64,000 nt of DNA from Ga0077527 sp964531455 (GCA_964531455.1 CAZHFZ010000018.1:1-64000), one strand, 5' to 3'. Numbered from the stretch's first letter, positions 36,274-45,334 are shown. The notes: generated by a model from the sequence alone, not told the origin. Numbers and translations are program-made.

Positions 36274-37263
36274 ATGAACGCTGCCCACCCCTTTACCCCG
36301 CCTGTGGTTGATGCGCTGACCGTGCGCGTACTGGTTGATTCGCGCTACGAACGTTTTCTGCCGCGCATGGCGCATCCGCATGTGAAGATCGAACATGTCG
36401 GGCGCATCACCGGCCGGCCCGAGAGCACATTCGCCTGTGAATGGGGCCTGTCGCTGCATCTGGCTTCCGAGAAGGACGGCGCCAAGGCGCAATACGTGCT
36501 CGACTTCGGCTACACGCCGGAAATCATCAATCGCAATTTCGAGCTGCTGGGCATAGAGCCGGGCAAAATCAACGGCCTGATCCTGAGCCATGGTCACCTT
36601 GACCATTTTGGCGGATTACAGGGCTTCGTCAGGCAACATCGCGGGCAGATGCGCGACGACATCGCCCTGTATGTCGGCGGCGAAACGGTGTTTCGCACCA
36701 AGTGGGTCAAGGAAGGCGGCGAGACGCTGGAGTGGTGCACGCTGGATCGAGCAGCACTGGAAGCGCAGAAGGTGATGCCGATGTGCTGCCCGAAACCGCA
36801 GGCGCTGGAAGGCGCATTCACTTCGGGTTACATCGAGCGCACGTCGTTCGAGGAAGTCACCGGTGGTTCGCTGGTGGTGGACGATCATTTCAGCGAAGCC
36901 GAGCGAGCGGGAAAACTGGTCAAGGACAGCCATCCCGACGAACACGCCACCTGCTATATCGTCAAAGGCAAGGGGCTGGTGGTGATTTCATCATGCGGCC
37001 ACACCGGCATCATCAACACGGTGCGCAGCGCGATGAAAGCCGCGAATGTCGACAAGGTGCATGCGGTAATGGGCGGCTTCCATCTCGGCCCGGCAAACCC
37101 GGAATACCTGCAGCACACGCTGAAGGAGCTGCAGGCGATCAACCCCGATGTAATCGTGCCGATGCACTGCACGGGCGAACGTTTCATCGACATGCTGCGC
37201 CAGAACATGCCGGACAGGGTGGTGTATTCGAACGTCGGCAGCCGCTACACCTTCGGCGCCTGA
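36274..37263 (+). CDS. Metallo-beta-lactamase-fold hydrolase, COG1237-like
   Basis: The ATG at 36274 follows GAGGAGG; 329 aa and no signal peptide. The motif LSHGHLDHFGG (His106, His108, Asp110, His111) and later SSCGHTGIIN and MGGFHLGP match the group related to archaeal MptH-like and 7,8-dihydropterin-6-methyl-aminobenzene phosphate synthases. A third cluster, PMHCTGERF, is typical of it too. The reaction is unknown. It is divergent from the sox operon, but nothing shows a link to sulfur. Confidence 0.85.
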   Translation: MNAAHPFTPPVVDALTVRVLVDSRYERFLPRMAHPHVKIEHVGRITGRPESTFACEWGLSLHLASEKDGAKAQYVLDFGYTPEIINRNFELLGIEPGKINGLILSHGHLDHFGGLQGFVRQHRGQMRDDIALYVGGETVFRTKWVKEGGETLEWCTLDRAALEAQKVMPMCCPKPQALEGAFTSGYIERTSFEEVTGGSLVVDDHFSEAERAGKLVKDSHPDEHATCYIVKGKGLVVISSCGHTGIINTVRSAMKAANVDKVHAVMGGFHLGPANPEYLQHTLKELQAINPDVIVPMHCTGERFIDMLRQNMPDRVVYSNVGSRYTFGA

Positions 37264-37407
37264 CCTCAGGGGCTCGCCGCCCCTCTCGCGCGGCGAATTA
37301 ATGTCAGTCAAGGCGGCCGGAAGCGATGTATTGTGCAGGACTATCGCGCCTGGCCGCTTTAACGGGTCGTCCGGGAATCCCCAGCTTGGCAAGGCAAAAT
37401 CGGATTG

Positions 37408-38289
37408 ATGAACGACCGGAACGACGAATACCGCAGCAGAAACGATGGCGTGGTGGTACCCAGGATCGGGGTGGCATTTGCGTTGTCGGTCATCGTGCAT
37501 ATTGCGGCACTGCTGGGCTCGCCGCAAACGGACAAAACGATCATGCTGCCGCCTTCGGGCGAAGACCCGCAGGCCCGCTCAGCATTGTCATTGCGGCTGA
37601 TGCCGCCGGTGCCCCAGAGCCCTTCCGCAATCCCTGCACCACCGCGATCGCCTTCCGCATCCGCGTCCGCGCAAGCGGAGCGGCGGCCAAAATCCACACT
37701 ACCTCCTCAACCCGCACCGCCGGTCATCGCACTGAACAAGCCGACACCCGCCGCGCCATCAACAGCAGCGCCGGTTCCGGCGCCACCACCCCGCCCCGCA
37801 GTTGAAGGCGATCTGGATGCCTACATCGAAGCGCGGCGGCGGGCTCGGGGAACAGCTGCGCCGGCAGCGCCCGCAACCACCCCGCTTGAAGATGAAGAAG
37901 CGCGCAGGCAGCGCATCATCGCCGGCAATCTCGGATCGACGCGCGAGCGCACCTTCGGCTATGACCCGAGACAGGGCGGCGGCATGTTCCAAATCGAGAG
38001 CCTGGGTTCCGATCATGCCGAATTCATCTTCTACGGCTGGAACAACAATATCAACCGCAACACCAAACAGCTGATTGATGTGCGACGGGGCAATAACAGC
38101 GATATCCGTATTGCAGTGGTACGCAGGATGATTGCCATCATTCGCGAAAATGCACAGGAAGATTTCCTGTGGATGTCTCAGCGCCTGGGACGTACGGTCA
38201 CGTTATCGGCGCGCGCCCGGGACAATTCGGGGCTGGAGGAATTCATGATGCGCGAATTCTTTTTCGAAGCACCTGCAGCACAGCGTTAA
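37408..38289 (+). CDS. TonB-like Pro/Ala-rich anchored protein, unknown
   Basis: A 293-aa protein with one N-terminal transmembrane segment containing a histidine (VAFALSVIVHIAALLG), as in TonB, followed by a long Pro/Ala/Ser-rich span to about residue 150 and a charged C-terminal domain with GYDPRQGGGMFQIESLGSDH and FYGWNNNINRNTKQL. The C-terminal part is not a TonB-C domain I recognise. It may span the periplasm. Pairs of exbB/exbD are not nearby. Confidence 0.65.
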   Translation: MNDRNDEYRSRNDGVVVPRIGVAFALSVIVHIAALLGSPQTDKTIMLPPSGEDPQARSALSLRLMPPVPQSPSAIPAPPRSPSASASAQAERRPKSTLPPQPAPPVIALNKPTPAAPSTAAPVPAPPPRPAVEGDLDAYIEARRRARGTAAPAAPATTPLEDEEARRQRIIAGNLGSTRERTFGYDPRQGGGMFQIESLGSDHAEFIFYGWNNNINRNTKQLIDVRRGNNSDIRIAVVRRMIAIIRENAQEDFLWMSQRLGRTVTLSARARDNSGLEEFMMREFFFEAPAAQR

Positions 38290-39554
38290 TTCAACAACGG
38301 AAGCCCAGGAACGTTATCTGCCGGCAGGTATGTTGGCCACGGCGCCTGCAACTCGCGNNNNNNNNNNNNNNNNNNNNNNNNNNNNNNNNNNNNNNNNNNN
38401 NNNNNNNNNNNNNNNNNNNNNNNNNNNNNNNNNNNNNNNNNNNNNNNNNNNNNNNNNTGGCCTCGCTGTTGATCGTTACCCCGCCCCTGCCGCTCGCGTT
38501 CCCGGTACGGCTGCATGAGCGGCTCATGTTGGCGGCGATCCGCTTCATATCCCATGCCCTGCCTTTGCTGCATGGCCGGTTGCTGGATAAAGGGCTGCGG
38601 CTGGCGCTGTGTTTGCTGCATCTGCGGCGAGGTCATTACCGGTGCGTGCCGCTGCACTTCTTCACGGGGCCGCTGCCGCACTTCACGGGGATGCTGCTCC
38701 GGCTGCGGGTTCGGCATGACATGACTGTTCTGGATAGACGGTGGCGCGACGTGCTCCCGACGGCCACGATCACCGTGCTCTCGCCGTTCCACTTCAAGCG
38801 GAGACGCGCGGCCTTGCTCGAACACGGCAGGCTTGTGCGGTTGCGGAACGGTTTGCACGGGAGCGGCACGCGCCATATCACTGCGTTCCCGCTGCAGTTC
38901 GTAGCGGCGGGGCGGCTCGACACGGATCGGCGCATGTGTCTGCACCGCGGGTCGTTCCTGATGATAACGCTGGCGCACCGCTGCATCGCGCGGATGGTAA
39001 CGATAATGTTCGTCACGCAGCGCATGCTGGTGTTCACGTCGCGGATAACGGTCACCCGAATAATGACGCTGGTATGCCGGCGGCGGTGCGGCGTGCCACA
39101 CGACGCGACGATCCCAGTAATCCCAGCCATGGCGATGCTGCGCCCAGCGCGGACCCCAATGGATGTCCCAACGCGGCGGCGCCGATATCACCCAACCGTG
39201 GAAATACGGTGGCGGATAGACGTAGTAACGCACCGGCACCCGCAACACGAACAGCGGTACGTAAACGGGATCAACCAGATCCCAGGGCCCGTTATACCAG
39301 GCGCTCGAATACCAGCGGTCGTCGTGGTAGACCCAGTAAAGTCCGTCGAAAAAAAACAGGTTTGCATGCGCTTGTGGCGCGTAGTACACGGGATAACCGG
39401 GTATCGGCATGAGCTCGGGGTAATCCGGCTGGTGAATGCCGATACTTGCGCCGGGAATCGAAACCGTGACGCTGACTTCGCTCAAGGCCGGCGACGATGC
39501 GGTCATGCAACCCAGTAACAGCGGGAGCGAGAGACCGATCAACGCGCGGCGCAT
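38286..39554 (-). CDS. Tyr/Trp/Pro-rich lipoprotein with Gln/Arg-rich tail, interrupted by assembly gap
   Basis: The ATG at 39554 starts MRRALIGLSLPLLLGC, a lipoprotein signal; an ATG at 39587 overlapping the preceding gene is an alternative. The mature part has IPGYPVYYAPQAHANLFFFDG and a run rich in Tyr, Trp, His and Pro (YYVYPPPYFHGWVI), then a Gln/Arg/Glu/Pro-rich tail. The gap 38358-38457 falls in the tail, so the frame after it and the C-terminus are uncertain. Proteins like this are annotated as YXWGXW-repeat or uncharacterised envelope proteins. Function unknown. Confidence 0.55.
   Translation of the reverse strand: MRRALIGLSLPLLLGCMTASSPALSEVSVTVSIPGASIGIHQPDYPELMPIPGYPVYYAPQAHANLFFFDGLYWVYHDDRWYSSAWYNGPWDLVDPVYVPLFVLRVPVRYYVYPPPYFHGWVISAPPRWDIHWGPRWAQHRHGWDYWDRRVVWHAAPPPAYQRHYSGDRYPRREHQHALRDEHYRYHPRDAAVRQRYHQERPAVQTHAPIRVEPPRRYELQRERSDMARAAPVQTVPQPHKPAVFEQGRASPLEVERREHGDRGRREHVAPPSIQNSHVMPNPQPEQHPREVRQRPREEVQRHAPVMTSPQMQQTQRQPQPFIQQPAMQQRQGMGYEADRRQHEPLMQPYRERERQGRGNDQQRGXXXXXXXXXXXXXXXXXXXXXXXXXXXXXXXXXXRELQAPWPTYLPADNVPGLPLLN
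38358..38457. other. Assembly gap (100 N)
   Basis: Exactly 100 N, a scaffolding placeholder rather than a measured length. It lies in the low-complexity tail of the Tyr/Pro-rich lipoprotein gene, so a repeat probably broke the assembly. Confidence 0.99.
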
Positions 39555-39573
39555 GGCGGTCCGTGCCCGAAAC

Positions 39574-39804
39574 TTAACGGTACCCATGACCGCGCCCTCC
39601 GCGATGACCATGCCCGCCCCCGCCACGATAAAAACCGAAACTGATGGAAGGGCCGTAATAAACCGGCGGGCCGTAAACCACCGGTGCCGGCACGTAAACC
39701 ACAGGTGCAGGCTCGTAATAGCCCGGCTGGGCCGGAACGGCAACGCAGCCGCCCAACGCGGTCAACGCGGATACTACGAACAACAGGCGGCTTGTCATTT
39801 TCAT
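39574..39804 (-). CDS. Small PXPV-repeat lipoprotein
   Basis: A 76-aa protein with GGAGATCGCCAAC before the ATG and a lipoprotein signal ending TALGGC (Cys20). The mature part is VPAQPGYYEPAPVVYVPAPV with further PxPV units, then a Gly/His/Arg-rich tail (GGGGHGHRGGRGHGY). It is immediately upstream of the larger Tyr/Pro-rich lipoprotein gene on the same strand. No function is known to me; envelope structure is a guess. Confidence 0.7.
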   Translation of the reverse strand: MKMTSRLLFVVSALTALGGCVAVPAQPGYYEPAPVVYVPAPVVYGPPVYYGPSISFGFYRGGGGHGHRGGRGHGYR

Positions 39805-40159
39805 GTTGGCGATCTCCTCATGAACTCTGACACGACTTCATGCGCAATGAGCCCATCAATTTTGTAAGAGTTTGTTAATGGACATGCTCGGCATGCGCGC
39901 CGGGCAAGCAGGCAAGTTACTGACAACACAATAAAAAGCCTGCTTGCACAGGCCCTTTGCGGGTTTGTCGCCAGTTAAACGACTGCTGCACAACGGTGAT
40001 TTTCACTGCGGTCTTGATGCAGGACAGGCGGGCCTCGAAACGCTCGCCAGGCAGACTGAACGCCCGCTGTCATTGATGATGCGATGCCCGCGATGGCCTC
40101 GTTCCATGCCCGGCATGGCCGGCGGGTTGCTCCAGGGTCAACGGCGCTACGGTTGCGAA
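39805..40159. other. Intergenic region, nothing recognised
   Basis: Open frames are present on the plus strand, but their composition is not gene-like until about 40160, where an amidase-like remnant begins. Confidence 0.3.
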
Positions 40160-40339
40160 TCCGGAAGCTCGTTGCTCAAACGCATGTGGACGCTGCCCGG
40201 CATTCCCTGCGTCACAATTCCGGCCGGTGTTGGACCGCAGGGACTGCCGCCGGGTGTGCCGATTGTTGGCGCTGACGACAACGATGAACGCGTGCTGCGC
40301 ACAGCTGAATCGGTCCGGCAGGCACCGGACCGGGGCTGA
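40160..40339 (+). pseudogene. 3' remnant of an amidase gene
   Basis: In the frame ending at the TGA of 40337-40339 the translation reads KRMWTLPGIPCVTIPAGVG, then PQGLPPGVPIVGADDNDERVLR. This is the C-terminal pattern of amidase-signature enzymes (nLPGlPavtvPaGvg..GlPvGvQivG...d..lL). The catalytic core is not found upstream in any frame, so the gene is broken. The identification is from motif likeness only. Confidence 0.55.
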
Positions 40340-40512
40340 AGCAATAACTTTCACCCAGGCATTTTTTCATCCGGGTTTCCAAGCTGTATTTTTACCAAGT
40401 CCCCTTGAACGGACATCCGGGATCACTAACAAGACTTTTACGAAGACAACGTTGTCACCGTGCCGCGATTGAAAATGCAGGGATGCGCTGCTGCGGCCCT
40501 TGGCTACTGCCA

Positions 40513-40544
40513 AGAAAACGGGGCCTCACGGCCCCGTTTTCTTA
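40513..40544. terminator. Strong bidirectional terminator
   Basis: Perfect 14-bp stem AAGAAAACGGGGCC (40513-40526) / GGCCCCGTTTTCTT (40531-40544) with a TCAC loop. It closes the minus-strand Bug receptor 9 gene 22 bp past its stop, and the plus-strand side as well. Confidence 0.88.
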
Positions 40545-40566
40545 TTGAGCGCAGATGGAGCCCGGT

Positions 40567-41547
40567 TTATTCGACCTTTGCACCTGACACCTTGACCGCC
40601 TTCGCCCACTTTTCGGTTTCCATGGCATGAATTTTCCAGAATTCCGCCGGGGATCCGATCAACGGATCACCGCCGAGTTCGGCAAGGCGCGCACGCATTT
40701 TGGGATCATTGAGGCCGTCATTCATCACTTTGTTGAGCTTGGCGATGATCGGCGGCGGCACCCCCTTGGGTACGCTCATGCCAAACCAGGCGCTGGCTTC
40801 GAAGCCGGGGATGGTCTCGGCCACGGTCGGCACGTCCGGCAATGCGGTGCTGCGTTTGGCGGTGGTCACGGCCAGCGCGCGCAGTGTGCCGCCACGCACA
40901 TGACCGATGGACGACGGCATGTTGTCAAAGATCACCTGCACGTTACGGCCATTGACCAGCTCGATCAGCGCCGGGCCCGCACCCTTGAACGGCACATGCA
41001 GCAGATCAAGCCCGGTGGCCGCCTTGAACAGTTCGCCGGTCAGGTGCACCGAGGTGCCGCTGCCCGATGACGCCAGATTTACCTTGCCCGGATTCTTTTT
41101 GGCGTAATCGATGAATTCCGGTACCGATTTTGCCGGCAGATCACGCGTAACCACCATCATGTTCGGCACACGGACGATGCCGGCAACGCCGTCCATGTCC
41201 CTCAGGAAATTGAACGGCAGCTTGCTGTACAGAGTGGCATTGATTGCGTTGGCTGGATTGACGAGAAAAACGGTGTAGCCATCGGGTATCGCCTTGACCG
41301 CAAGTTCGGTGCCGATGTTGTTGCCGGCACCAGGCCGATTGTCGATGACGACCTGCTGTTGAAACTGCTGCGAAATCCACTGCCCCATGATGCGGGCCAG
41401 AATGTCGGTGGTGCCGGCTGGCGGATAGGGCACGATCCAGCGGATCGGTCGCTCCGGGTATTTGTCGGCCTGCGCAACGGCATCGGCAGCGACGCCAAAA
41501 AAAGTGGCGCTCAACAAGGCGAGCGCTGCAAGACGTGCAGTGATCAT
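40567..41547 (-). CDS. Bug-family periplasmic solute receptor 9
   Basis: The frame reaches back to 41820, but the ATG at 41547 has GGAGGAG upstream and begins the signal peptide (MITARLAALALLSATFFGVA); 326 aa. The first loop is VPYPPAGTTDILAR, with Ala for the first Gly of the usual Gly-Gly. The second loop, DNRPGAGNNIGTE, and PDGYTVFLV are standard. It is transcribed alone between its terminator and the divergent DgkA-like gene. Confidence 0.93.
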   Translation of the reverse strand: MITARLAALALLSATFFGVAADAVAQADKYPERPIRWIVPYPPAGTTDILARIMGQWISQQFQQQVVIDNRPGAGNNIGTELAVKAIPDGYTVFLVNPANAINATLYSKLPFNFLRDMDGVAGIVRVPNMMVVTRDLPAKSVPEFIDYAKKNPGKVNLASSGSGTSVHLTGELFKAATGLDLLHVPFKGAGPALIELVNGRNVQVIFDNMPSSIGHVRGGTLRALAVTTAKRSTALPDVPTVAETIPGFEASAWFGMSVPKGVPPPIIAKLNKVMNDGLNDPKMRARLAELGGDPLIGSPAEFWKIHAMETEKWAKAVKVSGAKVE

Positions 41548-41720
41548 CAGGCTACTCCTCCAGTGAGTGGGACGGCGTCTGTTTTTTTGTGCCGTCAGGC
41601 GCACTATAGCCCTACCCGGGGCAAATGCGCGAGTGCCAGCCATATCTGCCTCTCCCGCTCCGCCGCAGGCTGCCGCCGCTTCATGCCAGCACCGATGGAC
41701 TCGGGCGCCTGTTGCCAGCC

Positions 41721-42017
41721 ATGCGTTACACCGCTTCCGGATTGCGTGCTGCATGGCGACACGCGGCGGAGTTCCGCAAGGAAGTGATCGTGGGTGTGCC
41801 CCTGATTGCCGTAACGCCATGGCTCGTTACCGAAAAATGGCGCATGGCCTTGCTGATCGGTTTCCTCCTGCTGGTCTGGGTGGTGGAGTTACTGGACTCG
41901 GGCCCGGAGGCCCTGTGCGATGCCGAAAGCCTGGATACCCACCCGCTCCTCGGTCGCGCCAAGAACATGGGCCGCGCGGCGGTTTTTCTCAGCATCCTGA
42001 TCGCAGCAGTAGTCTGA
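41721..42017 (+). CDS. Diacylglycerol-kinase (DgkA)-like membrane protein, altered active site
   Basis: The ATG at 41721 fits the family N-terminus (GLRAAWRHAAEFRKEV); 98 aa with three hydrophobic segments. The kinase signature is still visible as VELLDSGPEALCD (E. coli ELLNSAIEAVVD-like) and GRAKNMGRAAVF (GRAKDMGSAAV-like). The first Glu (56), Glu63 and Lys81 are kept, while the conserved Asn is Asp59, the Asp is Asn82 and the Ser is Arg85. It also lacks the C-terminal Trp-rich end. It may be a diverged lipid or undecaprenol kinase, or inactive. Confidence 0.72.
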   Translation: MRYTASGLRAAWRHAAEFRKEVIVGVPLIAVTPWLVTEKWRMALLIGFLLLVWVVELLDSGPEALCDAESLDTHPLLGRAKNMGRAAVFLSILIAAVV

Positions 42018-42272
42018 GGCATGACTGGTGGCTGAGTGTAGTGCTGCACGAAGGCCTGAACAGGGTTTCGGTGCGGTGCTGTTTCGCACTGATCATCGCA
42101 ATCTGGCGGCCTTTGGGGTTCATGCGCGCCACTTCACGCTTGCGAAGAAACCGCACGGCATTGATGATACAGCTGTAACAGACCGTTCGAGACAATGGCG
42201 GCCGCCACAGACCCGTGATCGACCGTGCTGCGAACGACCTCATAGCAGTTCCACAACCTCCGGAGCGCCACC

Positions 42273-42767
42273 ATGAATTCAACCATTGTTCACGGCATAC
42301 AAGCCGCCGTCGCACCCGTTTTCATGCTGACCGCGGTTGCGGCAATGATCGGTGCACTGGCCACGCGGCTGTCCCGCATCATTGATCGTGCCCGCTGGAT
42401 CGAGGAACGCCTCGATACGCAACGCATCAAGAACGAAGACGCCGCCTATTGGGAACTTCGACGGCTCGGCCTCCGCGGTACCGTCGTCAACTGGTCTATC
42501 GGATTCCTGGTTTTCTGCGCACTATTCATCGGTTTGACAGTGGCAGGCCTGTTCGTCGACGTAACAATGAATTCAGTGACTGACAATTTCGTACGCTGGA
42601 GTTTTCTCGGGGGAATCGCCTGTTTTGCCTGCGCACTGATCTGTTTTCTCGCGGAAACACTGCTGGCAACTCACACACTGCGGTTTTCCAAACAGACCGC
42701 AAGCCGGCGGCTGCCGCTGGAGGGAGCCCCGGAAATCAAGCAAAAACCGGAGCAAGACAAAAGCTGA
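42273..42767 (+). CDS. DUF2721 family membrane protein
   Basis: A 164-aa protein with three hydrophobic segments and the DUF2721 features: PVFMLTAVAAMIGALATRLSRI in the first, then RIIDRARWIEERL, and AETLLATHTLRF at the end of the last. Function is not known. The ATG has a CCGGAG stretch upstream. It is not tied to its neighbours by spacing. Confidence 0.85.
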   Translation: MNSTIVHGIQAAVAPVFMLTAVAAMIGALATRLSRIIDRARWIEERLDTQRIKNEDAAYWELRRLGLRGTVVNWSIGFLVFCALFIGLTVAGLFVDVTMNSVTDNFVRWSFLGGIACFACALICFLAETLLATHTLRFSKQTASRRLPLEGAPEIKQKPEQDKS

Positions 42768-42808
42768 AGGCAATAAAACAACGCAGATCCGGAGCCAGCC
42801 CGGCCACA

Positions 42809-43330
42809 TCAAACTCGGGCAGGCGATGCTTCAGGTCTTGCTTCCAGTGTTTGCTTGTAGGTTTCCTGGATGAGCCACGCATCGAAACTCGCGCGATGGC
42901 GATGTTTCTCCACGCCAGCCAGTATCCTGTCCTTGGTTTCGTGCCAGCGCGCCATCTGGTCTTCCGAGAGAATCATTTCCAGTGGGCTGACGCTGAACTT
43001 CATTTCCATTTTCGCTTCGTAAAACAACGTGGTGAGCCAGGGTTTGTCGACCACCCAGGCGTCGGTATAGAGGGTTTTGCCTTCGAGCAGTTTGTTGAGA
43101 TGGGCGGCAACTTCCTGCAGCGGCTTGCCATAGGTCTCGAGGATGTCGCGCGCGATACGATGCACTTTCTCGGCATCGTTGTCCCAGTGATCCCATTCCG
43201 GAGCGGGATGGATCAACGAACAGTATTTGGTGTCATCGTCGAGGGCGACCCCGACTTCAATCGGGTAGCTGCCGTTGCCGAATCCGGAGGCTTCAACATC
43301 GATGATGATGGGTGTTCTCTTGCGGCGCAT
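42809..43330 (-). CDS. DEDDh-type 3'-5' exonuclease (DnaQ-like), single domain
   Basis: A 173-aa protein (start at 43330; an ATG at 43357 is the alternative). IIIDVEASGFGNGSYPIEVG supplies Asp11 and Glu13 of motif I, TDAWVVDKPWL the motif-II Asp, and HRASFDAW the His and Asp of motif III. It acts on nucleic acids in the cytoplasm, but whether on RNA, DNA or both cannot be said. It stands alone between two unrelated genes. Confidence 0.82.
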   Translation of the reverse strand: MRRKRTPIIIDVEASGFGNGSYPIEVGVALDDDTKYCSLIHPAPEWDHWDNDAEKVHRIARDILETYGKPLQEVAAHLNKLLEGKTLYTDAWVVDKPWLTTLFYEAKMEMKFSVSPLEMILSEDQMARWHETKDRILAGVEKHRHRASFDAWLIQETYKQTLEARPEASPARV

Positions 43331-43416
43331 TTCAATGCCCCCTGTATCGCCCTTCATGGGCAGTCGCTCTCTTCTGCATCATAACTTTACATCAACCCGG
43401 GAGGGGCAATGTCGCG

Positions 43417-44589
43417 TTAATGTCTGTGCTTCAGATAATGCTGGCGCAGCAGGTCCTTGCCGTAATCGTTGCCGTTGGGAGTACGCACCATGGTATGGAT
43501 ATGCTGACGGGTCGGCACATTTGACCTGGCCAGCGCAATCGGCCGTTGGTGGTCGAATTCGATCAGGATGACCGGACTCTGGATGCGGTAATAAAACACC
43601 CCGTCCGGCTCGCTGCCGCCGATCCAGCCGAAATAGGTATCGTTGATATGCTTGCGCACCTCGGTCATCCTGACCTTCGCCTGCCCTTCCTTCATGTTGC
43701 CGACGTAATCGGCCACCACCCCGAGCAACTGGGCCTTCTGCGCCTCGGTCATCTCGCTGGCGCGGATGCCCGCGTAATCCATCACCAGATTGTCCTTGTA
43801 GGCCACGCTCAGCAGATCCTCACCCGACTTGTCCTTGCGGATGCGCGCTGAAGCTTGCTGATCAGCGCTGAGAGACCGCATCAGCGCAAGTCCCTTGTCC
43901 TGTTCGCTCTGCAACACCTCGGTACCCTTGAATTTTCCGCCCTCGGCCTTGACCGGCTCGGAACCCATGAACACCGGCGTCATTACGACCTGGTCGCCGA
44001 GCACGAAGTAATTGATGATCACGTGGTGCCCGTCCAGTTGCCAGCCCCAGGGCGCAGTGCCGCCGGGCTCGCCCATGATGGTGATCCAGTAGAACCACTC
44101 GCCGTATTCCTCGAAGTTGCCGGTCATTTCGCCCAGCGTGCCGTTGAGGTTCATGATGTCGCGGGTCACCTTGAGCCCTTTGGCACTGAGACTTTCCCGC
44201 AGCAGATCAATGGCGAGTTTGCGCTGGGCTTCGCTCATCTCGAAAAAACCCATGCCCTGGCGCATCGCAAAATGACGGTTGTCCCACTGCCGCCATTCGC
44301 TGTCATCGACCGGAAACAGCGTTTTTTTGCGCTGAGCATCATTGAGGGTTGCGACAAATGCGCTGGCCGCCTTGCTCACCGGCGCAGTGGAGACTCCGGT
44401 CTGCGCCAGCGCAAACAGGCCGGGCACGACTTTCCCGTTGGTTGTGACGCCCTTGAACGGTTCGGACCACAGGCTTGAACTGACCTCGCGCAGTTTGACC
44501 GGCGCCCGGAAAACTTCCGGTGCAGCCACGGCAATCGCCGTGACCAGCAGCAATGCGGCGACGGCGCCACCGATGATCTTGCGTTTCAT
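43417..44589 (-). CDS. DUF3500 family secreted protein
   Basis: A 390-aa protein with a signal peptide (MKRKIIGGAVAALLLVTAIAVA). DUF3500 marks include FMSEAQR-like FFEMSEAQRKLAIDLL, WGWQLDGHHVIINYFV, VFMGSEPV, and the C-terminal HIHTMVRTPNGNDYG with RQHYLKH. Family function is unknown; conserved His and Asp residues suggest an enzyme. Transcribed alone or with the small Cys-rich gene nearby. Confidence 0.88.
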   Translation of the reverse strand: MKRKIIGGAVAALLLVTAIAVAAPEVFRAPVKLREVSSSLWSEPFKGVTTNGKVVPGLFALAQTGVSTAPVSKAASAFVATLNDAQRKKTLFPVDDSEWRQWDNRHFAMRQGMGFFEMSEAQRKLAIDLLRESLSAKGLKVTRDIMNLNGTLGEMTGNFEEYGEWFYWITIMGEPGGTAPWGWQLDGHHVIINYFVLGDQVVMTPVFMGSEPVKAEGGKFKGTEVLQSEQDKGLALMRSLSADQQASARIRKDKSGEDLLSVAYKDNLVMDYAGIRASEMTEAQKAQLLGVVADYVGNMKEGQAKVRMTEVRKHINDTYFGWIGGSEPDGVFYYRIQSPVILIEFDHQRPIALARSNVPTRQHIHTMVRTPNGNDYGKDLLRQHYLKHRH

Positions 44590-44625
44590 GGTTGTTCTGC
44601 CTCAAGGGATTGAAACAACCATCAT

Positions 44626-44814
44626 TTAACCACGGGGTGATTTGCGGCGCGGCTTCCCTGCCGTTTTTACTGTTTTGCCGACAGGACTTTCCGCGGGTTT
44701 CTCAAGCGGCACCTTGGCCATTTTCCGGCCATCCCATTTCAGACCACACCAGCAACAACCTTCGGCATTGATGATGCACGCAATGCTGCCGCAGGACCTC
44801 GGATCTTCAGCCAT
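44626..44814 (-). CDS. Small cysteine-rich protein, unknown
   Basis: The ATG at 44814 has AGGAG seven bases upstream; 62 aa. The N-terminal half holds five cysteines in SCGSIACIINAEGCCWCGLK, which could bind a metal or cluster. The C-terminal half is Lys/Pro-rich (KTVKTAGKPRRKSPRG), perhaps nucleic-acid binding. It lies 36 bp upstream of the DUF3500 gene on the same strand. I know no family for it. Confidence 0.5.
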   Translation of the reverse strand: MAEDPRSCGSIACIINAEGCCWCGLKWDGRKMAKVPLEKPAESPVGKTVKTAGKPRRKSPRG

Positions 44815-45334
44815 CGTCACGCTCCTGTATCTGAGAAATAATTGGCACAGCCATCACCAGAGATTAACTCAACAGCAATCATGAACCATCACATCCTGTT
44901 GCAGAAACCCGTTCATCGCGGCTACCCCATGCCCGTCACCTCTTTGATTTCTCCATGCAAAGTCTTGTACATCGGGCTATTGCAGGCAATGTCCGGTTTT
45001 TTCTCTTGTACTGTTGCGAATCCCCGGTCTCGCCGGGAAAACGACCGGCAACCGAAGGCATGGCATGGCCCGCCAATCTGACTGGAATTCAGACCGGCTG
45101 GTGCGCATGCAAGCTGAGCAGGAGAGTCATTTTCACGCCCGCGAATTCAAAACATCATCATCGCCAGCGGAAGAAGCATCGGCATTAATGTTCGGGCACC
45201 GCAGATGAAGCGCATTGAATCCGCCTTCCGGAACAAACATGTCAATTACGGAAACATGCGGATCGAGCAGAAACACCGTGCCCTGACGATGCGCCCTTTT
45301 AAATTTCAAGATACCCATTAATTACCCAATCGTA
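44815..45334. other. Intergenic region, nothing firm
   Basis: Several small frames overlap here on both strands, for example about 45065-45208 (+) and 45133-45318 (-). None has a family match or a good ribosome site, so I leave them out. Confidence 0.3.

Noticed and set aside
39944..40150. A plus-strand gene ahead of the amidase remnant
   Set aside because: Composition is not protein-like and no start or ribosome site is convincing; only the distal 60 codons resemble a known family.
45133..45318. A 61-codon minus-strand gene
   Set aside because: It has no ribosome site or recognisable domain and overlaps an equally unconvincing plus-strand frame.
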